Shown here: piece after piece, positions 55,622 through 64,000 of the stretch
How positions within the stretch are numbered: the first letter of the stretch is position 1
Layout of the letters: the number at the start of each line of letters is the position of its first letter
NCBI RefSeq assembly: GCF_000143415.4
Contig: NW_003314266.1
Location: forward strand, 1,322,767-1,386,766
Source of the DNA: Selaginella moellendorffii
Taxonomy: Eukaryota; Streptophyta; Lycopodiopsida; Selaginellales; Selaginellaceae
Direction: 5' to 3'
Length of the DNA: 64,000 nt
Notes under the pieces: model-generated
The model's input: only the letters and a program-made list of their open reading frames with translations
Databases searched by the model: none
Told to the model about the DNA's origin: nothing
Position numbers and translations under genes: made by a program

Positions 55622-55774
55622 CATGCCTCCTCTGATTCAGATTTGGATTGTTCACCTTGAAATAAAATACATTAGAAACTTAGTAAAGGAATATTAATGA
55701 ATCTCACCTTGAACCCGGGTTATGAATGCTCTTGCTGCATCTCTTGCATGGTCTGGCAAGGTGATGGTGGCACT

Positions 55775-58762
55775 CTACTTCTGCATCCAACCATGCACAA
55801 CATTATCCACCGATATGCTCATGCTGGGATCCCTTGGATTCAGCACCCATCTCTTTTCTAGGCAATCCTTCGTATATCCGGAACTTGGCTTGAACCACTC
55901 CACAGTTACATTGAAGGAGTTAGTTTCCGCGTCCTCCTCTGCATCAGTGATGCAGCGCCCCACCCATATCATTTGTTTTTTATTACTGGGTTTGACAAGC
56001 ACGACCATTCCTTTGCAAACCTGTACTGGATTGAATGCTGAATCCGGCTTCTTGTTCCTCGGCCCACAATAGTGATCCTCAACATCGTTATCTGTCACTG
56101 CATTTCCAGAGGACATTGTTCCGCTACTATCTGGTGCTCTGGGTTCTGGCCAAAAGGACTCTTCCAATTCTTCATATACAACCGGCCCATTTTGGACAGC
56201 AGATATAATCTTCTCCCAGTATTCGAGCAAAGGCTTGCACCTCTGAAAATAAGATTCTCCACCAAACACCAACCCCCTCTTCCAGAAGGCAATATGCTGT
56301 CTAATCCCGGCCACTATACTTTCCTGGTCTTTGAGTCCATCCGGGTGCATCGGCCGTGGGGAACCCTGAGGAATCATAGGTTCCCCAGTTATGGGATCTC
56401 TCTTGAAGAGTTCAATGCCGTCCACTGGCAGCCACATTGTGTCCCATTCTCTCATCTTGTACCTCATCACTGAAGCACCGTCACACATGCTGAAATGAAA
56501 CTGAAGAGGCTTGGAGTGGCCAATCAGCGTTTCGGATCCGTCCCTGATGTAGCCTCTTACAAACCCCTTAAAGTCTGGAACCTCTGTCAGAAGTGCAGCT
56601 TCAACAGTGCCTTTGATGCAATTTTGGAATTCATCGTAGAGTTGTGGGAGGGTGAGGACATTGGATCGCCGGAGGGACTCTGCCAGGTGACTGAACATGG
56701 CATTGACGTCTTCATGAGTGTGCCCAACCATGAGAAAGCCAAGTGTAACCGTTTCAAATATGCCTTTGGCAACAAGCATCGCCAAGTACGCGAAGACGTA
56801 CATGTTTTTGTTCTCACTGCCAGCATTGTCTGTTTGGAGCAGAAGATGAGGTGGAAGGCCACATCGGCCGCAAGAACTTCCTTGAGATTCTGCTTCGTTT
56901 GGATGAGGCTGTGCATTCACCGGGCGACCAACCTCGTCGGAATGGCATGAGGCCTCACGTGGTAACCCTACAATCTGACGGCCAACATATTCACTGGGAT
57001 GGCATGGGGCCCCACGCGATACTGCAAGCCTTTGCTCCTCCTCCAGCTGAACCCTGTATGGGGTTCGATCGACAAGGGCCTTATGCAAGGGTTGGCCGTT
57101 CAGCTTAGTCTGCGCACTTTGCAGAGACCTTAAGTGTTTTGCTAGGGACGCAATCATCATGTTTGCACCCCCGCCACCCCATAGAGGTACAAAGAAGTTC
57201 CCATAGTTCTGGGCACCATGCCCATGAGCGATTATGCCAAACAAAGACACAGGCAGCTGCATGGATGAAGAGATTGCCTTGGGGGCAGGATTGAGTCGAG
57301 GTAAGCATGTCTTTTTCTGGTCCATTTTGTCATGGATGATGCAGAGGTAAGAGTCAGGTCTCTCCATGGAGAGAATCCTGTTATGATAATATGCAGTCCT
57401 GCAGCTTCTCTGCTCGATGTTGTGGTCGAGCCGCCTTCTAACCAATGTCTCTCGCTCTTGAGCGCTACAAGAATTCTTCGACAAAGCCATTTTGATAGCA
57501 GTGCACTCGTCACACTTTGAAAAGCTGGAGTACTTTCCTATACTCACATCCCTGAACCTGTTGCTCCATAATCTACTAAATCTAGATTGGCTCAGCTTCC
57601 TGTAGCCATTACTCTGGAGTTCCCGATTCACATCTTCCAATATGGCCCCCTTGGTATACATGGAAAGGAGAACTCGTTGGGTGTCTCGTGTTCCATCTTC
57701 CAAGAGGCGGGTTTTATGTGGTTGCTGCTCGCTACATGTCTTGACAAGCCTCTTGAAGATTGCCTCTCCATATACAACATGACCTCTGGTTTTGTGCGTA
57801 CCGTCGTTCCCATGGACTGCCTATTGAACCCTTTGTTCCTCGAACTCAGTTTTGATTCTGTAGAATGTGGTTCGAGGGACTCCATAAATGATTCTCCATG
57901 CCTTCATGCAGACCAAACCCCTCTGGAAGACCATGCCCCCCACCTGATGTTCTGAAGCATCAACAGATGACTGTAATGCCTCATACACAAAATTGCGAGC
58001 TGCCTTCCAGGACAATGTCTTATATCTTGCTCTCTCCTCTTCAATAGCATCCCAATCAGCATGTTGACAGCACCTCCTCTTGCAACAAGCAACTGTCGAG
58101 ACCATTCGAACCTCCATCGCCATTTTCTGCCTTTTCGGTTCGTTGCTCAGATCCCTTTGGCTGCGCTTTAGGAAGGTGTACTTTCTTTTCCCATGAAGAG
58201 ATGTTCTGTCATCAGTTGTAGTGGTGTTTGATTGTGAATCCTTCACATTCTCAAACACTAAGTGCCTCAATTTCCACCGCACAATGCTTCCAATAGTCAG
58301 ACTATTTTCTTCTGTGTCAACAACCTCTAAAATCGCAACTCCAATATCATCCCAGCCCAATTCTTGATTAGCAACGGCATCTCTTGGATCGACAACTGTG
58401 GCTAAGCCCTCAGCTACCACCTCCCCCTTGGGGTTGTTTAGAAACACCTTCGCCTGAATCCATGTAGCACGGTTCTTAAGATCCACGGAGGGAACATGCG
58501 TCGCACTTGCGCTGTCCCCAACATCTGCTTTCTTCTGAAGATTTTTCAAAGCAACAACAATATTTACCCCGACGACCATCTCTTCTCGTTCAATAACGAC
58601 CACATTCCCATCGAAGACAGTCTCTACTGATACAGCAGCATTGCCTTCCCCAAGCCTTTGACAGTGTATAACAAAGTTCCGATCCATAGACACAAGGGTC
58701 CCTTTTGCAACTCTCTTCCCACCATTCAAAATGTAAACCTTTTCCCCAACCCTGAAGGCCAT
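55775..58762 (-). pseudogene. Transposase-like gene (DDE/RNase H-like core) with one in-frame TAG
   Basis: 996 codons in one frame from ATG 58762 to the stop at 55775, interrupted only by TAG at 57823-57821. The N terminus has two related beta-rich units, KRVAKGTLVSMDRN and GEVVAEGLATVVDPRD with LGWDDIGVAI, like plant transposase-associated DUF8039 repeats. A Cys cluster (CCKRRCCQHADW), IYGVPRTTFYRIK and, just after the TAG, HGNDGTHK follow. The core reads LHLLLQTDNAGSENKN in part and GFLMVGHTHEDVNAMFSHL, fitting DUF7869-type proteins with a DDE/RNase H-like fold. A C-terminal KGMVVLVKPSNKK...WVGRC looks BAH-like. An acceptor (CACTTTCAG) lies one base before the ATG. Two palindromes are translated in frame at 56941-57020. 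DUF assignments are from memory of motifs. Confidence 0.65.
56941..57020. repeat. Two palindromes inside the transposase coding frame
   Basis: 56941-56962 and 56998-57020. On the minus strand they are translated as LPREASCHSDE and VSRGAPCHPSE, two versions of one peptide, in the spacer before the DDE-like core. The frame stays open through both. Confidence 0.8.
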
Positions 58763-58843
58763 TCTGAAAGTGCAGAAAAGAAGTTAAGACCATACAAAAA
58801 ATGATTGGAGAATGACCTAAATCATAACATACCAAACAACCTC

Positions 58844-59035
58844 AATAGCATGAGGCCACATGCCATTATTCAAACATGCTATTGACACCCACGTGAAATT
58901 TCGCATTCACAAAATTGGCATGAGCCCTCATGCCATTTTGATATACACACAGCTGCAGGCAAGTAAAAACATACATGACAATACGCTAGCCATGAAATTG
59001 CAAGAGCTCAAGATGGCATGTGGCCTCATGCCATT
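58844..59035. repeat. Palindrome cluster 2 (three copies)
   Basis: 58844-58867, 58913-58937 and 59012-59035. They lie directly upstream of the transposase ATG, probably in its 5' leader or first intron. Confidence 0.8.
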
Positions 59036-59130
59036 TCTAAATGTGGTCCTAAGCCATTCCATGGTGAACATACCAGGAAGCACAAGTGCCGAATATCAAG
59101 AGGAAGCGGTAGCCACACCAAAGACAGTGC

Positions 59131-59190
59131 CGCTCGCAACACCGCAACTACTCGTAGCGCCGCTCGCAACACCGCAACTACTCGTAGCGC
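59131..59190. repeat. Perfect 30-bp tandem repeat, two units
   Basis: The unit begins CGCTCGCAACACCGCAACTA and ends CTCGTAGCGC, twice without change, followed by diverged CCGCTCGCA pieces to about 59300. No coding role seen. Confidence 0.9.
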
Positions 59191-59624
59191 CGCTCGCACA
59201 AACTGCCACTCACATAAACTGCCGCTCGCAATGGCGCTTGCAATGCCGCAACCGCTCGTAGACGCATAAACCACAGCTCACAACGCCGCTTACACAAGTA
59301 GCGCTCATTGCGCTCAGCGGAACCAAGAACACGGCGCACAAAAATGATAGACCTAGGAATGAGTTCGAGAATTCAAAAATAACACACACTTGAACGTCAC
59401 ATCAAATCCTCTGACAAACCAGATCTTATGACTCCTCTGACAAATTTCAAACTGAGTAGCTTCTAGACTTTGATGTCGGAGGTTGAACTTTGTCACATCA
59501 TGTCCTTGCCTCGATCCAGCTGTGCCATGTCAGTGATTCGAACTTTGCCATGCCATGTCAGCGATCCGCACCAAGATTATTCGCCGTGTAAAGGAATAAT
59601 TATGCTGTGTGTGTACGTCCATTT

Positions 59625-60950
59625 ATGGCAATATAAGGCCACACGCCATTCAAAGAATAATGCTAGTCGAGCATTTTTTGGTGCATTTTTGGGTTCAAAA
59701 TTGCATGAGCCCACACGCTATAAAGTTTACCTATACCAAAAATAAAAACAGCTTTATTTACTTGGGAATTTAAGTGGTTGAGGCATTTTTAAACTTACAA
59801 ACACATGCCCTACTTACATTCCTTTGGTTGCTTAAAATTCAAAAATATTATAAACCTTCTTTTTGCATTTTCAATGTTTTCAATTATGGTTTTTGATTTT
59901 CGCAGGACCAGCCTAGTAATCTATTTGCATCCCGTCATGTTTATAGCTAGCTTTCGTTTGTCCCCTTCGCTAGCCTGAGATACATCTGCTCGACATCTGC
60001 CTCTTACAGCATTTGCCCAGAAAGGGCATCTTTCTTCACGCAGCATTTGCCACATGTTTAGGGCTTAGGGTTTAGGGTTTAGCAATTCAGTAGCTTGATA
60101 AACATGCAAATACAGAACTTGATGCAAAATCCTTTGATATGTCACAATGCCCCTAGGACCATAAACACATTTCAATAGAGAGGGTCCTTTCATTTCATAA
60201 CTCCTTACGTAGATCTTGGTGAAACCAGAGTTAGTGAAGTTAGTTTCTTGTGATCCCACATCTGATTGTGATGTCCCTTTGCAGTGTCGATGGAAAGGTC
60301 AATGCACACCAAACTGTAAAATCTTGGAGCAAAATAACGGTCGGATCTATGGCAAATGCCACTGAAACATTGTAAGGTTCGTGTGGTCTCATGTGGTGTC
60401 CGATCGAGATGCTTCTTTGCAGGGTCATCAAGAAAGACATTGTATACCATTCTGTAAAATCTAGTTGCGATCTAACGGTTGGATCTCTAGAAAACTCAAA
60501 AACATCTCGCGCGTGTCAGAATATCCTAGGAATATACTCCTATGTGACCCTGAAAATGGCATGCGGCCCCACGCCATTCAAGAGATAACGCCAGATGACG
60601 CCAAGAATTTTTTGGTGCATTTTTTGGGTTCAAAATTGCATGAGCCCACACGCTATAAAGTTTATCTTTGCCAAATAGAGAAAAGTTTATCTGTGTCATG
60701 TGAGGTAGTTACAGTCCTTTGTGCTCGGCATCTGCCTCTTGCAGCATTTGCACTGAAAGGGAATTTTTCTCCATTCAGCATTTGGCCCTGAAAATGGCAT
60801 GCGCCCACACGCCATGCAAGGAATAACGCCACAGGACGCTTGGATTTTTGGGTTTAAAATGTTTAGGGTTTTTTGGGTTTTTTCAAAATATTTTGGGTCC
60901 AACGTTTTTTGGGTTTCTTTGGTTCAAAATTGCATGAGCCCACACGCTAT
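59625..60950. repeat. Palindrome cluster 3 (six copies, two subtypes) in repeated units
   Basis: Subtype 1: 59625-59651, 60555-60578, 60793-60815. Subtype 2 (TTGCATGAGC with CCACACGCTAT): 59699-59722, 60634-60656, 60928-60950. Each subtype 1 copy is followed 45-110 bp later by a subtype 2 copy, joined by related sequence (AATAACGCCA, then GGTGCATTTTT and GGGTTCAAAATTGCATGAG), giving three copies of one composite unit. A second shared block (ATCTGCCTCTTGCAGCATTTG) occurs at about 59994 and 60728. Confidence 0.8.
60057..60082 (+). repeat. Short interstitial telomere-like repeat
   Basis: TTTAGGG, CTTAGGG, TTTAGGG, TTTAG in a row, the Arabidopsis-type telomere unit with one variant. Confidence 0.85.
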
Positions 60951-61369
60951 AATATTGATTTGAGAGAAAAATAGAAACAGATAGAATTTCTTTATTTAGC
61001 TAAACATCTGCCATTTTTGGAAATACAAGATGCTTTGGAATATCCAATCATGCATGGTATAAATATAGCGAGGGTATTAAATGATATCCCAATCATGATC
61101 TTTCTTTTGGATTTCGCGTGCATGCAGTCCGAGGAATGATGACGTTGCGGATTTCTTTTGGATTTTGCGTGCTTGCATGCGCGCGGCAATCCAGAAATTA
61201 ATGGTGGCGCCCAAGTTCGAGGAATGATGACGTGGCGGGATTACCAACCGTTGTGACATTTCGCGCGTGTGAGGTTAGGTTTTGCATTTTGCTTCGTACT
61301 CGCGCTCGCATCGCGCTCCCACTCGTGATCACGCTCACATTCGCGCTCATCTACCTTCTCTACAGGTTT

Positions 61370-61445
61370 CTCGTGTGCATCGGCGTCCACTCACGCTTGC
61401 ATCACACTCGCGCTCGCATCGCGCTCGTGTGCATCGGCGTCCACT
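61370..61445 (+). repeat. Direct repeats in a GC-rich 5' region
   Basis: CTCGTGTGCATCGGCGTCCA occurs at 61370 and again at 61424, with CTCGCGCTCGCATCGCGCTC-type repeats around both. They fall in the region before the ATG at 61654. Confidence 0.75.
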
Positions 61446-61680
61446 TCAAGACACACCCAGTTTGTAACTTCGCCGCCAACTCCCCCGCCCACTCCGCCAC
61501 CCACACGCAGCCCACTTGGCGTCCCGGGAGATTTCAGTGCCACTCTCCAACTGTTAAGTGGCAGATTAGCCTTGCTGCTACGATCCGCTGCACACACAGT
61601 GCACATTCGCCAGCGAGTCCGGCCTCGATTGTCACGCCTCCATTCGGCTTCAAATGGTAAGTCTTTTAGGCCAAGTAGAA

Positions 61681-61841
61681 AATGGCATGAGGCCACATGC
61701 CATTCAGTAGCAACATTGGCATGCACCGATTGGGCTCTCGAGTGCAGTCCGGTTACAGATGGCATGTAGCCTCACGCCATCTTAGGATGTAGCCTCAAGA
61801 CATCTGATGCAGTGGTGAATGGCGTGTGGCCTCACGTTATT
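61681..61841. repeat. Palindrome cluster 4 (three copies) inside an intron
   Basis: 61681-61704 (the best copy), 61758-61781 and 61818-61841, plus a shortened one at about 61785-61803. All lie inside intron 61657-61895 of the ParB-like gene. Confidence 0.85.
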
Positions 61842-63091
61842 TCCAGCTGCTAGCTTTTCATCTGTCAGCTCTAATTGTTGTGCATTTCTGAACAGGCGAG
61901 GAATTGCGTTCTTCTTCCAGCCACTGTCAATGTGGATGCAGAGAAGGGGGAGGAGCTCACCAGTTGGACTTTCGGGATGGAAAGCGAGGATCTGAGGCTG
62001 TACAACACAGATGGTGGGAGAAAAGAATGCATGGGGATCCTCATCCAAATGACAGACACTCCATGCAGTTCCATGCAAGAATATGGATTGGCACTTGTGG
62101 TAGAGACAGCGTCCGCCTTCAAGATCCACCTTGCACATCCTAGCGGCTTCCTGAAGGGGGGCAGCAGCTATGAGGAATTCTTAGAGGGAGCTAGGGAGAG
62201 GTTGTCCAGGAGGCCCACAATTTCAAAGATGCTGCGGGTCTATGAAGATCACATGGAATCCACGGACCTCACCTACGGCGATGTTCAAAAACTATATTCC
62301 AACATTGAGCCATTGAGAGTGCCTCCAGTTCGCGAAGCGAAGGGGAAGGGGGTCGATCTGGAAACTACCCCGAAGTAGAAAAGGGTGGTCAAGCTCAAGC
62401 CAACGTCCGACTCTCTTGCTCCAAAAAAGAAGCTACTCGGTGATGCCATTGCCTCGGGTTCGAACACTACACCCACCAAAAAGAAGAGCCACAAAGAGCA
62501 GAAAGAGCAAGAAGAGGCAGCAAAAATCGTCGCAGATAATAGTACTTGTTACTATTCCAACAAAGTATATACAATCGACGTGAGCCGTATCGACATCCAA
62601 AGCAAATACAACCACAGGTTAGTATCTGATGAGTGGGTGGAGAAACTGAAGCAGAAGATGCTGGCAAGTCCAGTAACACCCGATATCGCAGACGTGATCC
62701 CCTACTACCGAACAATGAAGGGCGAGACGAGGTTTCCAGACTTGATCAATAGGAAGGTGTTGGACGATCAGAACATCCGGTTCTATGCCGTCTCCGGGCA
62801 GCATTCTAGCTTGGTGATGCAAGAGATAGTTGTGGATATTATGGTGGGCGAGGAAGTGAAGAAAGTCTTCAAGACAAGAGTTGTCCGCCTGATAAAAGGC
62901 AACTCGCCCCTCCGATCTATCATATCCATCTCCCACGCGCAGAATGTCAAGCAAGAAACGTGCTACAAATCGGGTCTGCACGAGACATTGGCACGAACAC
63001 GGAAGCTCTGGGTTCAACTGAAGAAGCCATAAAAACCAGGACAAGGACGTGCACTAGCAACTAGCGCCTGGCAGGTAAGCCTCGTTGCATG

Positions 63092-63118
63092 TGGCATAGC
63101 ATGTGGCCTCACGCCATT
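63092..63118. repeat. Palindrome making up half of a 54-bp intron
   Basis: TGGCATAGCATG, then TGGCCTCACGCCATT, fills the middle of intron 63075-63128 between the donor GTAAGC and the acceptor TTGCAG. Confidence 0.8.
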
Positions 63119-64000
63119 TCCATTGCAGGAATTCTCGAGTCTTCTCTCGAAAACACTGGGGGTCAATGACACACTCAGCATCCATAACATTCTACTCGCG
63201 ACAAAAGTTGTTTTTGACAAATGGGTAGATGTGCTGAGGAGGTACCATGACGGGGAGTTGCTAAACTCAATGGGTGTGGAGGACGGCCGGAAGCCCAATG
63301 ATTTGAAGCTCAACGCCTTGCGTTTCTCGCGGTCTCTAGACGATGACGACCTTCTGACAGTGGCTAATGCTCTTCTACGTGGTGAGGTAGTCTTCAACAA
63401 GACCAAAATGACTCCCGGCCATATTGTGACATACGAGGACTTGTGCACAACTCTGAGAGCTCGTGCGCTATTGAAGGATTGGATCTTCGAGCAAGTGGCC
63501 GTGGAGAGGGTGAGCATCGACACCACGCAAGAGATGATGGAAGAGCTGGAGTTGTCAAATGAAGACATCGACGACTACGTGAAGGGGGCCCCCAAGTTCA
63601 TCGATCTGCTGCGGGATGCCACGAAAAGTAAAGCTGAGAAGTTGGATCAGTATCCAAATTTCATTAAGAGGGATGTCGACCGCTGGCTTCAGAAACAGCT
63701 CGACCCCGCAGCAGAGGCCTATCGAGAACCTTACCGGGTATACGTGAATTCGGATGAGGATCAAAGGTGGAGGAGCATCGTTTCCCGCGGAGATGAGCAG
63801 GTCAAGAACATCTTTTGTGTGATGGACTTCACAAACGAGGAGATCACTCATGCAGACGAAGTCAGCTCCATCATTGACTTAATGGTGGGACTTGCGGAGG
63901 TGGAATCTTCAGTCCACTATATGATCTACGACTCCGAATCCTATCACAAGTTCTGGAAGGCCTTGAACGAGGTGAAGGCTCGGTTGAAAGGCAAGGAGAT

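Larger units (their letters stand above)
61654..64000 (+). pseudogene. Gene with ParB/sulfiredoxin-like segment, interrupted, runs off right edge
   Basis: Exon 1 ends in ATG (61654-61656); intron 61657-61895 (GT-AG); exon 2 continues ARNCVLLPATVNVDAEKGEE in one frame to 63074; intron 63075-63128 (54 bp); then the frame is open from 63129 to the window end (EFSSLLSKTLGVND onward, about 290 codons). Stops in that frame are TAG 62376-62378 and TAA 63030-63032. After a Lys-rich linker, IDVSRIDIQSKYNHRLVSDE, VEKLKQKMLASPVTP and IRFYAVSGQHSSLVMQEIV resemble ParB/sulfiredoxin-like nuclease domains (GQHS where GxHR is usual). The last part is helical and unrecognised. A weak 60-bp intron (62319-62378) could remove the TAG; nothing convincing removes the TAA alone. 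Both introns contain palindromes. Confidence 0.55.

Noticed and set aside
56072-56950. Plus-strand frames of 133 and 151 codons
   Set aside because: Antisense to the transposase-like gene, which has recognisable motifs on the minus strand.
57821-63032. Altered genetic code or RNA editing to explain three in-frame stops
   Set aside because: Neighbouring genes use standard stops, both TAG and TAA are involved, and nuclear U-to-C editing is not established; recent inactivation is simpler.
54605-63118. CRISPR-like array from the repeated palindromes
   Set aside because: Spacing is irregular, spacers are not unique uniform units, and the surroundings are eukaryotic spliced genes.
63014-63568. 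184-codon minus-strand frame
   Set aside because: Antisense to the open plus-strand exon that runs from 63129 to the window end.
54000-64000. Endogenous giant-virus segment
   Set aside because: Such insertions have been reported in early land plants, but no viral core gene was seen and both genes have plant-type introns.

Overview
The window looks like nuclear DNA of a lycophyte, most likely a Selaginella species. This is inferred from plant gene families (chorismate mutase, V-ATPase subunit c, dirigent-like protein, phototropin-like remnant), introns mostly of 45-65 bp, very tight spacing between the conserved genes, and abundant degraded LTR retroelements. No rRNA, tRNA, CRISPR array or bacterial operon was seen.  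Layout. 1-5273 is the only conserved gene block: an unidentified spliced gene (minus, leaving the left edge), chorismate mutase (minus), V-ATPase subunit c (minus), and, divergent from it across only 108 bp, a 14-exon gene that joins a GNAT acetyltransferase domain to two BRCT domains. 5274-8000 is AT-rich flank. That gene-plus-flank unit recurs twice in broken form. Copy 2 lies at 10222-13130 and 30320-34630, split by a Ty3/Gypsy fragment and by about 17 kb of inserted DNA. Copy 3 lies at 34631-35757, cut off by a second Gypsy fragment. A third flank copy sits at 48430-50530. A frameshifted dirigent-like gene lies in one flank copy only.  The 17 kb insertion holds a Cassandra-type miniature retrotransposon with 5S rRNA-like sequence (14325-14910) and a 10.6 kb non-coding LTR retrotransposon (15946-26581, minus strand). 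The latter has a primer binding site, a near-perfect 5-bp target duplication, and two nested solo LTRs, each with its own duplication. Its LTRs carry short CTCGGACTCCAT-type arrays that create long spurious frames.  35.7-54 kb holds Gypsy fragments, a Gypsy element with an intact 615-residue gag, a degraded MULE-like transposase, small Cys-containing and Ser/Thr-rich protein genes, and an AT-rich intronless secreted lectin-like gene.  54-64 kb is the most unusual part. A transposase-like gene (55775-58762, minus) and a gene with a ParB/sulfiredoxin-like segment (61654 to beyond the right edge, plus) lie among at least 20 copies of a short imperfect palindrome (arm AATGGCATGAGG or a variant). 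The copies sit between genes, inside introns, and twice in frame inside the transposase. Each of the two genes has an otherwise long open frame broken by one or two in-frame stops.
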